From Vicugna pacos (taxonomy: Eukaryota; Chordata; Mammalia; Artiodactyla; Camelidae), in assembly GCF_048564905.1 (NCBI RefSeq), contig NC_133005.1, forward strand, positions 8,993,001 to 9,057,000: DNA of 64,000 nucleotides, written 5' to 3'. The position numbers and the translations under genes were made by a program. Below, piece after piece: positions 1 to 12,635 of this stretch. Under the pieces are notes generated by a model. It did no database searches. It worked only from the letters and a program-made list of their open reading frames with translations, and was not told the origin of the DNA. Each line of letters starts with the position of its first letter. Position 1 is the stretch's first letter.

Positions 1-239
1 AACATAAGGGAGAACAGAAGTGTTCTCACTCCTATGTTTTTATACCTTCTGTTATACCATGTTGACAGTGTGGTGTTAATTTTTAAACAGAAGGAGATCA
101 AAATCTGCTCTGAGGGAGAGAAGTATTTAAGGCAGTGATCCAAAAGAAGTAGTCTCTTTTCCCTCCCACCCGCTTAAACTATTATCACATTAAAGTGAAT
201 TTCAGTAAGCCAGAAGTTTGGAAGGAGATGACTCATAAA
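1..239. other. AT-rich intergenic DNA
   Basis: No open frame, exon-like segment or recognisable repeat was seen here. It leads directly into an L2 remnant. Confidence 0.5.
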
Positions 240-640
240 GAAGCATGGGTAGCATTAATTTATTTTTTAAATTAACTGGTCATACACCATGTACAAGTGT
301 CAGAGATACAGGTGAATAAAAATAGCCATAGTCCCAGCTTTGATAAAGCTCATTCTCTAGTGGAAAGGATAGGCTTTTAATCAAGTAAGGAAATTAAATA
401 TTTGAGTGCAAACTTAAATATGAGGCTGCGTCAACAGTACTATGAAAGAATGTTACATGGGGCCTTGTTGAGCCTACAAGGAGGGGAAGTGTTTGCTTTA
501 TGAGAGAATGACAGTTGATCTAAACTCTAAAGGAGGAATAGGAGTGAAAAATCTGAGAGGGAGTAGTACTGGAGCCTTTTAAGAAGGCTCTTATATATGA
601 AGAAGTCAAAGGATCTGGTATGACCAGAAAACTTCTAGTT
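240..640 (-). repeat. L2 LINE fragment
   Basis: The stretch follows the reverse complement of the L2 3' region. A worn 'catgtacaagtgtcagagatacag' type opening is followed by the 'agctcattctctagtgg' block and a run of shortened 'aag-aaataaa' text. It is strongly diverged and carries no usable frame. It is an ancient mammalian repeat assigned by eye, so the ends are approximate. Confidence 0.5.
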
Positions 641-1194
641 TACTAACATTTGTGTGCCCTGAATTATAATCTACATATAGAATTCTTTCATTTTAAATAG
701 TTATGCAATGATATTGAGCCATATAATTCTGATTCAATAGTTTTCTCAAGTGATGGCTTAAAAACAGAACAGAAATGACTGCTATATAATATTAATTTCT
801 GGTAGAATTTGTTTATGCATATATATATATATAATAGTAGACTATGTATAATGATATATATAATAATATTCTTGCAAAGGTCTCAAATAGTGTTTTGCAC
901 ATGATAAGCAGCCATGAAGTAATGATTAGCTACTTTTTCAATGTATGTTTATTGAAAACCTAGTAAGTATAATATGTACAAACACATCCCTGGATGCTGT
1001 TGTCCTCTATTTGACTAAAAAATGGTCAGGGGATGTTTAAAGGACTATTTCTTACCATGAAAAAGCCATTACCATATGTGTTTGATGTACTTATAATCTT
1101 TAGATTTATGCAGTCCTTTTTTGCCTTAGCCTTAGGTAGGGCAGGACAAATCCATTCTTGCAGTGCTGTAAGTGATGAAAATACTAAAATATTC

Positions 1195-1350
1195 TTTATC
1201 TGTGCTGTCCCCAATGGTGGTCATTAGCTACATGTGGCTGCTGAGAACTTGGAATGTGGCTAGTGCAACTGAGACTTGAATATTTTATTTTAACTTAAAA
1301 ATCTACATGTGACTAGTAGCAACTGTACTGAAGTGACACTTCAGAGGGGT
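1195..1350. mobile_element. Short palindromic non-autonomous DNA transposon (hAT-like)
   Basis: The text 'gctacatgtggctg' near 1230 is mirrored by 'ctacatgtgactag' near 1302, around an AT-rich core with 'gaatgtggctagtgcaac'. This is the layout of the common mammalian short element whose ends read 'agccacatgtggcta', most probably a hAT-Charlie derivative. It codes for nothing. I could not settle the subfamily by eye. Confidence 0.55.
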
Positions 1351-2034
1351 TCAGGAAAAGACTTTGAGTTCCCACTGCAATACTTTTGAAACATTTGACA
1401 TGAACTTGATATTTCTTGTATCTGGTGGCCTGGATCTAATTGAAAGAGATGTTTTCTTAGTATGAGGGAGAACTTACTTTAGGTTAAAAAATTTAGGTGT
1501 GAACAGAAGCTCATTTTCCCAGCTCACTTGGGGAATAACAACTGAACTTGTTTATATCAAAAAAATCTGTGAAACCATGTAGATGAAATTGCACAGAAAG
1601 TGATTTTTTTAATGGCCCAAAAGAGTAAACAGTTTTCTTTATGCTTACTGTTTGAGTAACAGCCACTTACAAAAGATAGAAATCATAAAAATAAATAAAT
1701 TTATTTTATAATAAACATTCAGAAAAATCTAGTGGTAATTTAAAGAAGCAGATGGGAGATTGTAGTCTGTGTAATCTGTGGCCAGCCAACTCACTTCTCT
1801 CCATCATATTCAATATTTAGAGTCTCTAAGAAACATCCTTTCTATCTGAAATATTTATATTTAAACGTGAATGCATACAATTAATGTGTTCATTCAAAAG
1901 TTATAAAAAGAATATATGAAGTGGAAAGTATATTTCTCTTCCCTGTCTGAATGATAGCCATCTAGCACTACTGCTTAGAGATTGTGTTTCTATCAATTTT
2001 CTTGTTTTGTAAAATTTCAGAGGTACTTAATTTA

Positions 2035-2445
2035 CTCCTTCAACATGTTTACTGAATGTCTATTATATGCTAGGCATTGTTTTAAGTACTGCTTTACAAA
2101 AGTGGAAATAAAAAGCAATTAAAAATTTCTTTCAAAATTACATTCTAATGGAAGGAAATAGGCAATAAACTAAATAATAAAAACATGTGATGTATTAAGT
2201 AGTGATAAATGCTATCAGTTTTTAAAAATTTTAAAAGAGGTGAAGGTGTTAAAGGAGGAAAGGGAGTAAGGGTTGCCTCAGCTGGGGAAGGAGTTTACAT
2301 TTTAAATAAAATGAGCAGAGAAGGAACTTCAGAGCTGTATTTTCATCAAAGACATGAAGGAAATGAGGCAGCAAGATATGTTTAGGCAGAGAACTGCATG
2401 TGCAAAAATCTTAAGGTAGGAGCTTGTCCAGTACCTTCCAGAAAA
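2035..2445 (-). repeat. L2 LINE fragment
   Basis: It opens with 'tgaatgtctattatatgctaggcattg', the worn reverse complement of the L2 3' terminus (the 'gtgcctggcacatagtagg' end). It continues through the 'aataaactaaataataaa' and 'gctatcag' blocks and ends in 'gtgcaaaaatcttaagg'. The order matches L2 in minus orientation. It is old and non-coding. Confidence 0.75.
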
Positions 2446-2999
2446 GCATCTTTAAAATCTGGCTGCAGCAAGGATCACAAGACAGAGCCTTTTTATGCCA
2501 AGTAATTAATACACCATCTAATGATAGTTATACTATTCTTTGTTTTTTTTTTTTCCCATCAAATGTTTTATATCTTTAGGTTTTGAATAGGGCCTGCATC
2601 TCTCTGGTTCCTGTTATCTCTATTACCCACACATTGACTTCAGATAACATAATTACAATTAGGGTCTGATTATTTCTCTTATGGAATATATTATATAATA
2701 CTTACAAAAATAGCTAAGCCAATTTCGGTTCCAGTGTTCTGTTCAGAGTCCAAGTTCAGTTTGTAATGTAGGATTCTGTCCTATATAAGACAGATTGTTT
2801 TGCACTGAATACAGTTTAATAAAAACTTACCAAAGAAGAAATTTTAATTCACTTGATTATAATAACATTATTGCCATTATTTTTATAGAAAAATAAAAGA
2901 CTTAATGGAAGAGGACATTTCACTAATTTAGTTTATTAACGAGGACATCAAAGTCTAGAGTGAGGTAAAATGATTTGCCAAAGACACATAAATGATGAT

Positions 3000-3215
3000 A
3001 GTTACAGCTAGCATTATTATGTTTATAATATGTGATGGCCATTGTGCTGAATACAGGCACTATGTAATTTTAATCTTCCGAACAATCTGATAGGCAGTCA
3101 TTATTACTCTTTTACTAATGAGGAAACTGAGGGAAATAAGTTCTGTAAAGTAATGCAGCAGATAAATGGTACAGCTGGGATCCTATCGAGGTCTTTATAT
3201 TGCAGAAAGAACTCA
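3000..3215 (+). repeat. MIR SINE
   Basis: The core 'actaatgaggaaactgagg' is followed by 'gtaatgcagcagataaatggtacagctgggatcc', the diagnostic MIR core and 3' portion, in plus orientation. The element is ancient and diverged. Confidence 0.85.
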
Positions 3216-5430
3216 CACTGATAACTGCTACACTACTGGAGTTACAGGGACAGGGATATCCTATTAAAAACACAAGAGGCAGAGAGGTTTCTGGGAAAGA
3301 GAGCAAGTTTTCACTGTGATCAGATATTGGATTGAATTTTGCCTCCACATAGCTGAATATTTTGGGGTAAGCAGTGTAACTTTCGGTATGTTTCTAGGTG
3401 TGAATATCGAGGGACCAAATTACAGTCCCATATTTGCTTATCAGGACTTTGACTTTATCCAGTATGGGTAAGAGTTAGAAGCCATAAAGCTTCCTAATTT
3501 AATTTGTGAGTACATTCTTATAGAGTAAATAAAAGAAGCTGTTCAGTTGAGATGAAAACCTTTATATGCTGAAAAAGAACATAGATTATTATATTAAAAA
3601 TAAGGCTCATAATTTAAAATGAAAGTTTAGTGCAATGCCAATAGAAAACCCAAAGTACCTGCTTATTTTAAGGTTAGAAGAGAATATTGAAATTAATAAG
3701 GTGTTCATTAATTTGTCCCATATTATCTGCTTGCTTTTCACTTTTTTTCCACATACATTTGAAATTTTACTTACATTCAATGAAGAAAGTCCATGTTATA
3801 AGCATGGATCATTATGTATCGATGTAAATGGCATTTAAAAAGTAACTATTTTGTTTGCACATGCAGAGCTATAAACTGCCCAGTTAGGTCCATAATAGTC
3901 ATTCAGGATTTATACTGCAAGTAATTTGATCTTTTATTCAAATTTAAAATAAATTTACTTTTATGGGTAAAATTGCTTTGAACAGGCTACTAACCTGAAG
4001 TGGTAACTACTTTTATTGTGCTTACCAAGAAGCAAAGTTTCAGTTACCTTGATTGCTGTATTTTGCCAAACATCTTTTTTAACCTATTATTTTGTATATG
4101 AAAATGATATGATTTACCCACTATGAGTAGAAAAGCTTCAAGTTATTTTTACATTATTAGTAATGAATTTACAATAAGCATCCAACCTCCCACACCGAGA
4201 CTCCTGGCCAACCAGCTGAGGTTACAAAGTGTAATCTGTGGCTAGGGATCAGAGATTACTCTGTGTAAATTTAATTTACCCTTATGGAGATTAAAAGCTC
4301 ATTAATACTTCATTCTTTCCAACTGAGATAAAAGTTTGAGGCAATTAGTATTTGAAAAAAATATTTTCTCCCATTAATTTATTTTTTCACTATGTAATCT
4401 GTGTTGGTTCCCTTTTAAGTATTGATAGAGTGTATTTTAAAATAGAAATCTATGGACTATATCTTAGGTTTTGTTGTTGTTATTGTTTTGGATTACTATT
4501 CCCTAACTTTTATTCCCTAACGTTTACACAGCAACTTAAACAACAGCAATGAAAAAGTAGCATCTAGGTGTTCATTTCATCTGCTTTCCAAATGAAGCAA
4601 CCAAACACTTCAAGAGGATCTAGATTTTTCCTACAAGGAAGAAGTGAGAAAACATTTTTAATTATTAAGTCAAGAAAGTTTTGCCACTTCTCAGTGATGA
4701 AGACATTGTGTACCAGCTGCTTTAGCCTGAAGGCAGTTTATTAATTACACAGATGTGTTAGAAATAGGGCTCCTGGCAGTGTTCAACATGGCTAGTGCAG
4801 CTTTTATGTATTTCACCAAGGCATTACATTATTCTTACCAATTATTATATGCAAGTAAAATGTAAATCTGTGGTTATATAGCTTCTTTAATATCCAAACA
4901 TTATTCATAAAAAAATATTCATGAATGGAAAGAGGTGGTAAATATTAGTGGAAAACAGCCAAAGGTTTTTGTTTTGGTTTAAAATTCTGACATAATTTGA
5001 AATTATGATACATTACTTAGTCTTTCCATAATAATAGCATGTTGACAAATGACACTGTGAATAGACAATCTGTATCGTTACAAACCAGAGATGAGGGAGA
5101 CTTTTGTATAGAGTTAGAATCATTCTTTCATTAATATCTCTCCTTTTTAGTACATCAAATCTTTTGGCTCATTAATGCAACGCTGCGGATTTTTGAGTGA
5201 TGGTGAAAAATGGAGTAAATAAAATTATAGTGGCCCTAAGAGAATGTCTTTATAAATGCTTTAGTAATACACTTCTAACACTAGTAAAATGGGAATTGAA
5301 AAATGATTAATTTGTAATTAAGGCTTTTAGAAAGTAAAATTTTTTGACTACTTTTGATATTCCTTTTCCTTCATAGTAGAGAATTGTAAAACATGTCTTA
5401 AGAAAATAACATATGAACTTTTTTTTCTCA
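3216..5430. other. Gene-free AT-rich stretch
   Basis: About 2.2 kb with only short chance open frames (under about 70 codons, AT-rich composition). I recognise no exon, RNA gene or repeat family, apart from generic AT-rich text that may be very old LINE sequence. Confidence 0.5.
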
Positions 5431-5439
5431 GTGAGAATT

Positions 5440-5710
5440 TTTTTTTCCAATTTTACTGAGGTACAATTGACAAGTCAAATTGTATTATTTAAAGTGTGCA
5501 ACATGATGGTTTTATATACTTATTATATATTGTGAAAGGAATCCATAGTTAATTAACAATACCACCACCTCACATTTTATCTTTTTAAAAACTGAGAACC
5601 TTTTAAGTTCTACTTTTCTAGCAAATTTCAGTTAAATACAGTTTTATCAGTTATAGTCCCTCTGTTATACACTAGGTCCTCAGACTTTATATTATACAGA
5701 CTTAAGTTGG
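5440..5710 (-). repeat. L1 LINE fragment (3' region)
   Basis: 'ccaattttactgaggtacaattgac' leads into 'gtgtgcaacatgatggttttatata' and 'ccctctgttatacactaggtcc'. This is the reverse complement of a mammalian L1 (L1MA/L1MB type) 3' untranslated region. It is 5'-truncated and non-coding. Confidence 0.75.
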
Positions 5711-6119
5711 AAGAACTTGAGACAATTAAATTGGGGGCAAACTTGTGACACCATGTAGATGCTTTTCTCTTTCAGAAAAGTTGCTAAGATCTGAACTAAG
5801 TTTATTTTCATTATATGAGGAATCAACCTTCAGAGACAACAAACTACCTTCTGCCTTGCTGTAAGTTAACAGAATTCATGTCTCTCTAAGACAACCCTTA
5901 ACTCCTTCTTACTTCATCTCATTTTTGAGATATCCAGGGAGACATATAACCCCCAGCTCTTTCTATTGTGACCCATATTTTCAATATATTAGGTTGGGAA
6001 TCTCATTAATGTCAAGTGTATCCTAATTCTGGCCTAAAATAAAATTAAGTTGTTTAGCTATTGGAAAAGCTATGATTTAGCCACAGCCCTGTGGCACAAT
6101 TTAGAAGAAATTTCATAGC

Positions 6120-6345
6120 TTCAATTTATTGAAGGTAGACATTGACCTAAATGCCTTATAGGCACTGCATTGTTTACTTCTTACAATAAGCTAATTTATC
6201 AGGTAAATAAATGCCAGTGTTTACCCATTTTAGAGATGAGGAAATGGATATTTTGAAAGATTAAGTTATTTGCCTGAAGTTACACAACTAGTTATTGGCA
6301 GCGTTGAGATTAAAATATTATAAACTCTGCCTTATTGTAACTACT
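6120..6345 (+). repeat. MIR SINE
   Basis: 'cccattttagagatgaggaaatgg' is followed by 'ttgcctgaagttacacaactagttattggcagc', the MIR core in plus orientation, with a loose 3' tail. It is ancient. Confidence 0.8.
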
Positions 6346-7217
6346 AATATCAAATTTACTGTATTTTCTTTTTACAAACTGTATTGTCCAAAATGTAATC
6401 CACATATTTTTAATGCAGAAGCTTGACTGTAGACTTATTTTAACACTGGAGCATTAAGTCACCAAAGTTTGAATATTTTAAATAAAATTATCTAGCATAT
6501 GTATAGTTTTTACATGAAGGGAACAGAAATTAACTGTGATCCACATAAACACATATAAAATTAGTTTAATCTGATTGTTTGAAATAATTTTCTGCTACCT
6601 CTTATTCTTTTCTTTTGAATAAAGTAGAATGTATACATAACAGAGAAAAAAACAATTTTTTAAACTAAGAAGTATTTTATCTTAGCTTATCTGAAAGAGT
6701 TATTTTACTTCTTCACAACTTACTGTCTTCACTTGTATTCACTTGTCTTCAAATAAACTGATACTTGAAGTAAAAAATTTCACAATACCTACACATAGTA
6801 AGCATATGATAAATACTAATTACTCAGTTGATTACATAGTGTCAATTAGAGTAAACATTGTGTGCCAAGTGACTACCCAAGGAATTCTAGAAATCAGTTA
6901 ACATTTTTATGTAGTGCACAATGCAAAGCTTTCTTATGTGTTACTGTATCATTATACTATGGGTTATTATTGTGCTAATCACTAGGGTTGCAAAAATAAA
7001 AATGTACAAGAATCTCAAATATAACAAGAGTTGCAACCAAGTAAATCACCTCACAAAAATATGTACGAAGTTCAGAGGGATGATCTTGAAGACAGTGAAG
7101 GATATTAGAAGAAGCCTCATAGAAGAGGTAATGCCATACCAAATTCCTACTCACCCTGGAAACCAAACTGGTTTTGAGGTTGAGTAGGAATTTGGCAAAG
7201 CCATATACAATTGAAAG

Positions 7218-7250
<33 letters not shown>
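7218..7250 (+). repeat. (TG)n microsatellite
   Basis: About 16 uninterrupted TG dinucleotides. They create two long but meaningless His/Thr-rich frames on the minus strand. The run lies just upstream of the MaLR LTR and is probably polymorphic. Confidence 0.95.
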
Positions 7251-7253
<3 letters not shown>

Positions 7254-7299
7254 AAAATTACTGTGTGTATGTGTAAAGTTATGTTGGGGGCTGGAACAT

Positions 7300-7785
7300 T
7301 GTGGTAGGCAGAATAACGACCTCCCAAGATATCCAGGTCCTGGATCCTGGAACCTGTGCATGATACCTTATAGAGCAAACAGGACTCTGCAGATGAGATT
7401 AAATTAAAAATCCTGAGATGGGAGAAGTTACCCTGGAACACCCTCATGAGCCTATCTGTGATCACAAGTGTCCTGATAAAAGGGAGGCAGGGGAAGATTT
7501 GACTACCAAAGGGGAAAAGGTGATGTGATGAAAGCAGAAACTGGAAGATGTGTTTAAAGATGGAGAAAGAGCAGAAGCCAAGGAATGCAGGCCATTGGAA
7601 GCTGAAAAAGGCAAGGTAATTGAATTTTCCTCTCAGCCTTCAAAAGGATTCATCCTTGCTGATAATTTGATGTCAGCTCATGAATCTGATGATTTCAGAC
7701 TTCAGACCTCCAGAACTATAAGATAATGAATTTATACCAATAAGTTTGTGGTAATTTGTTACAGTGGCAATAGAAAATGAATACA
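7300..7785 (+). mobile_element. MaLR-type solo LTR (MLT1-like), fossil
   Basis: The element begins TGTGGTAGGCAGAATAA and ends with the 'ctccagaactataagataatgaa' and 'tttgtggtaatttgttac' blocks followed by 'aatgaataca'. This is the standard layout of a mammalian apparent LTR retrotransposon LTR (ERVL-MaLR) of about 486 bp in plus orientation. Direct 5-bp flanks aacat/agcat agree at four of five bases, as expected for this class. It is broken and non-coding, and by divergence it predates the artiodactyl orders. The exact subfamily is unresolved. Confidence 0.75.
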
Positions 7786-7790
7786 AGCAT

Positions 7791-9685
7791 GAACTCTTAC
7801 CCTGAAAAGCCTCACCTGAATCACAAACCTGACTTTAGCCCCAGAGGTTATCTTAGACTCACTTATCAGCGTTATAAATTTGATTGATGTTATCATTCAG
7901 ATGCTCACCTCATATATTTGATCTATATGCATTAAAGTCACTTCTCTTTGTTTGTAGTTCAATCTGCAACCTGACCTAGAGTTAAAAATATGCATTTCAA
8001 TGTTTCAGGAAACACCACATGGCCCAGGGTTCTTTCTTTGGAAAATTACTGAATTCATACATAATAATGTAACTTTTTTATTTCTAAGATCCTTAATGAG
8101 TCACATGCTTAGATTTGAATTTCAAGAATATAATTTTAGCATCAAACCAGAAGAATAAAATAGTGAATAAGAAGCAGTAAGAGGACCAGTGAGAAAGAGA
8201 CTAGATTACATATAGAAAAGGTTTGTCCTATATGGGAGCAATAAAGACATACTCCAAAGATATTTTGGATCCAAAATCAAGTCTGTGATTGGATTATTGG
8301 GGGTTTTGGAGCCAAACGTAACTCTGAGATTTATAACTTGGTCAACTGAGTCATGAGGTAACTGAGCTAGAAAATACATGTGTAGGAACAGGTATACAGA
8401 TTTAAAGCTAAATGTAGCTTTCTATTGGACATCTAGATGGAGACTGATATTTAAAAATGTAAATGGAATGCAGTAGAGAAACCAGTGTGCCTGTATGGAG
8501 TTTGAAGTTAAGTGAAGCCACCTGGAGGTCTTTGGGACTAGCATGCTCCCAAAGAGCATGGAATAGGAAAGAGTTCCAGTTCCAGAATCCTAAGAAACAT
8601 AAACATTGAAAACTCTGCATATAGAAAATCCAATGAGAGAGACTGAGAAAAAAAAAATCAAGGGAAAGAGCATAAAGAAATGATGATGTTGAACCCAAAG
8701 GAAGAATTCTATAGAGATCTGTCGTCTCTTGCATACCAGAAAGAGAGACAGTAGAGATAGGTGATTGCAAAGCAGTGTTGACATTCTGGATGAGATTATA
8801 GTTCATAAATATGTATATGTTTTTCTACCAATATTTGAGTTAATGGGGTTAAAAAATCAAATGTAATGGGAATATGTACATCAAAAAGGGTATGAACTTG
8901 CAGGAATTTATAAAATGCTTCATATGCTTTCCCTTTTGTACTTTAGGGTACTTATTCTAAATTTTATTTTATTATAGTGATATGATAGTAAGTGCATTTA
9001 AACGTGGCCCTCAATTACCATGAGGATTAAAAATAACTACTAATTCTTTGTGATTAAAAACAAATTCTCAGCCATTTGGTTTTATAGTATTCATGCATAT
9101 TGGTGGGATCTTCCCACTGTCTCTTATAAGTAAAATGCTATTATTTCTGGTTAGAGGTTAGGAATTTTCATTCTCTGGAAAATGAAATTGAAAGAGATGA
9201 AAAACATTTATACACACTAGACACAAGGATAACAGTTGATCTGTGAAATGTGAAGTTTCTGTTGCAGTCATGAAGAAAAAGACCTTTAGAAAGGAAAATG
9301 TTATCTACCTTTGTGTGCCCTTTTAACTTGGTCATGGTGTCACTGTGGTTATTATTCATGAGTAGTAAGGTCATTGATCTCCACTTGAATAAAAATAAGG
9401 AGAAAGACTTGTTTGTATGAAATAAGAAGGCATTCTAAAATTCATATTTTCCTACTTCATATTTCATAGATATGGAGATTCTTTCATTTGATCAAAAGGC
9501 TAACAAAAATGACTGTTTTCTGTAAGTTTTATTCAATACATAGTTTAACTTTAGTAGACCCTGCTTTTGAACTAGTCTTTCTTACTAACCATAAATCACT
9601 GCAAATTGAGCTGTTATAAAATATTAAATCAATTTAATTAATCTCCTCTAAGGATGTAAAAATAAGATATTTCTTTTCCCTTTTT
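7791..9685. other. Gene-free stretch, no recognised feature
   Basis: The longest open frame (minus, 8408-8806) has no family resemblance, low-complexity residues and no splice context. It reads as chance. No RNA gene or assignable repeat was seen. Confidence 0.5.
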
Positions 9686-9689
9686 TTTT

Positions 9690-9905
9690 TTTTTTGGTGC
9701 ACTGTCAGTTTACAGTGTTGCATCAACCTCTGGTGCACAGCATAATGTTTCAGTCATACATACACACTCATGTATTTCCTTTCATATTCTTTTTCATTAT
9801 AGGTTACTACAAGATATTGAATAAAGTTCCTTGTGTCCTTTTCACATTTTTAACATATTTATCACAACAAACCTTACATTTCCATGTATGGAGGACTTAG
9901 ATCTT
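9690..9905 (-). repeat. L1 LINE 3' end (cetartiodactyl type)
   Basis: 'ggtgcactgtcagtttacagtg' and 'ataatgtttcagtcatacatacac', then 'cattataggttactacaagatattgaata', form the reverse complement of a young L1 3' end. The same sequence occurs on the plus strand at 16.08-16.28 kb. The T-rich run just before it (about 9680) is the remains of the poly(A) tail. The copy is heavily 5'-truncated. Confidence 0.85.
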
Positions 9906-10379
9906 GTTTCCAGTGTTGGATCATGGCATTCTAAAGAGCCAGACACTTCTCAACACAGTTTCCCCTCCTCACCAATGATTTGGGCAGCAGCAGTTCAGGG
10001 TTCAGTTCGGGATATGTGGTGATTCAGAGATTTCACTGTTTTTTCCATCAAGGCCCCCTTGATGCACAAGCACTGGCTATATGACTTCAGTGTCTCCTTT
10101 CTTAAGATATTTAAACATACTTTACTGAATTAGAGAATATTGATAGGTCCCAATAAAGTGGGTGGTGAGTGAAGAGCATCTCTCTTTGGCTTCCAAGAAA
10201 GTTTTATAAAGATGTTTGGTTTCCTTCTCTGACTTACTTTCTGGTTAGATGATACACTCTGAATGGTGATGGTTCTGTCCCCCGCCTATGATGGGGATGG
10301 TTGGCTGCTAGTTTGTTGTGATGGCTGCACTAAGCTGGTGTTATAGATTCTCTTCACATCCAGGATTTGTCAGAACTAT
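9906..10379. other. No recognised feature
   Basis: The text 'gatttgggcagcagcag' to 'gtttgttgtgatggctgcac' has mildly higher GC content. No repeat family or exon was recognised. Confidence 0.4.
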
Positions 10380-10560
10380 TCATGTAAATTTGGGGAAAAA
10401 TTATATTTTGTGTACATCAGTTTTGTCATTTGTAAATGGGATGGTAGTGCTTATGCATGAGTAGTTTAGAGGTTTATGAAACAGTGAAAATAAAGTGCTT
10501 AACACACAGCCTAAGTTAACAGCAGGCATTTAGTAAGTAATAGCTATACAAATTAGTATA
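10380..10560 (-). repeat. MIR SINE
   Basis: 'cagttttgtcatttgtaaatggg' followed by 'gtgcttaacacacagcc' is the reverse complement of the MIR core and 5' portion. Ancient. Confidence 0.7.
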
Positions 10561-11084
10561 TAATGATATGTGCATTATATGTTATATAAAATTATATATT
10601 ACTAGTGACTTATGGAAATGTAGGCCTGACTGGTTAATCATGGAGGAAGCCTCCTTTATTCCTCACTATGATATTGTTTAACCTAAGCACAACACCTGGC
10701 ATATCTGAAGACAGAAACATAGTAAAGGCTATTATGATCGGGTCAGTTGACTATTTTGATTCTACTTTCACAGCATATAATACAGTATTCTGATATCCCA
10801 CCTTTTTTAATGCAGACCTTGGGAATGATTTCAGAAGTTAAAAAAAAAAAAAGAAAAAGAAAAGGCAGGATATGCGCTAACATCTTTAGGTTCACGTATC
10901 ATCAACTGAAGTCTGCAGATAATTGAGCACAGTCTACGTGACAGAAAAGGTTGCAGGCACTAATGTCATGCTAAGTGTTTTGTGAATTAAGTCACCATCA
11001 CTTGAAATTAAAATCTTTTAATGTAATAGTACAAACTGGCCTACCGTCATTAACAGTTACTAAGGAAATTTACAATCCAACCTC

Positions 11085-11280
11085 ATGAAAGAGAGAAGAA
11101 AATACTATTGAACACTTATAATGAGTTATGCATTTTGATTTATAATATCTCAATGAACTTATTAAAAACTGTAATGTGATATTTTATACATTAGATGAAG
11201 TAACAGAAAATCATAGAAGTTAATGAACTTTTCCAAAATTGGACACATAAATGAATAGTGTACCTGGAATTCTTCCCAAT
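11085..11280 (+). repeat. Degenerate MIR SINE
   Basis: 'tattgaacacttataatgagttatgc' is followed by 'catagaagttaatgaacttttcc', a weak but ordered match to MIR. It is very diverged. Confidence 0.5.
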
Positions 11281-11769
11281 ATAATATTTCAAGTTTTAGA
11301 CATTAAACATTAACATAACCAAACTAAAATATGAATTTGTTATTATTCATTTTACATTCATAAAATGCTTGTAGCCAATTCATGACTGTTAGAAAACAGA
11401 ATCAAATAGTTGGATATTAGAGGTAGAAAATGTTTTGCAGGGAAAGAATATATCATATGTCTTTTCTTTTTCTCCTTTTTTTGTAGCTTCTTTTAAGAGG
11501 AATTAGAAAAACAGGATTTTAAGATGTTTATCAGATTTCTAAATGATATCTTATGTCTCAAGAAATAACAAAGCCTTAGAAGTTGTAGAATGTTATTAAA
11601 TTCAAGTGCATCATAATTAGTAGTGTAACAAAATCATGCTTCTGATGTTACATATTCTAAGAGAGTGATTAAGTTTTTCTTGGCATTATATAATCTATTT
11701 AGAGATTTATGTTATAAGACACTAATTTTTAGTTTCAGTTCTACTAACTTCAACGGGTGACTTAGGAAA

Positions 11770-12635
11770 TAAACACATATATAGATAGACAGCTAGACAC
11801 ACTAGCCTCCTCCTCAATTAGATAGACACATAGACAGATAGACAGAGAAACACTCCTTCTCCATTAGATAGGGACATATATAGATAGATAGTCACACCAG
11901 CCTCCTCCTCTATTAGATAGATAAATAGATAGATACACAGAAAGGCAGAGAAGCACACTAGCCTCCTCCTTCTCCTCCATTAGATAGATAGCTAGACAGA
12001 CTAACCTCCTCCTCTTCCTATGTTAAACAGTTATAAAGACAGACACAGACAGACACACTAGCCTCCTCCTCCTCCTCAATTAGGTACATAGATAGAGACA
12101 GACAGACAGACACACATACAGGCAGACACAAGAGCCTCCTCCTCCTCAATAGACACAAACACACACTAGCCTCCTTCTCAATTAGGTAAATAGACATACT
12201 AGCCTTCTCCTCTTCCTGTATTAGATAGATATAAAGACAGACAGACACAGTAGCCTCTTCCTCCACCTCAGTTAGGTAGATAGACACACTAGCCTCTTCC
12301 TCTATTAGATAGCTAAACAGATGCATAGACTGAAAGACAGACACTAGCCTTCTCTGCCTCTGTTAGATCGATAGACATACAGATAGACAGACACACTAGC
12401 CACCTCCTCCTCCATTAGGTAGATACATATACAGACAGACAGGCAGTCAGGCAGACAGACTGACTGACACACACTTGTCTCCTCCTTCTCCGTTAGACAG
12501 TCAGACATGCTAACCTCCTTCTCCTCCTCCATTAGGTAGGCACACATACAGACAGGCAAAGACACACTAGCCTCCTGTTCTATTAGATAGACACATGTAT
12601 AGGTACATAGACACACTAGCCTCTTCCTCCATTGC
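11770..12635 (+). repeat. Composite minisatellite with GATA/GACA spacers
   Basis: About 17 irregular units of roughly 33-80 bp (mean about 50). Each has a pyrimidine-rich core 'cacactagcctcctcctcc' followed by '(c/a)attagatagatag' and a variable GATA/GACA tract. Unit cores begin near 11798, 11894, 11955, 12053, 12161, 12195, 12246, 12284, 12390, 12508, 12563 and 12612. The minus strand is open across much of it as Glu/Ser/Val/Tyr-rich repeats, but this reflects the repeat and not a gene. The right edge runs straight into an L1 fragment; the left edge follows unique AT-rich DNA. I do not recognise the family. Confidence 0.9.

Noticed and set aside
12018-12616. Glu/Ser/Val/Tyr-rich repeat proteins (108 and 90 codons, minus)
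   Set aside because: Direct translation of the minisatellite; the frame shifts between units and no start or splice context exists.
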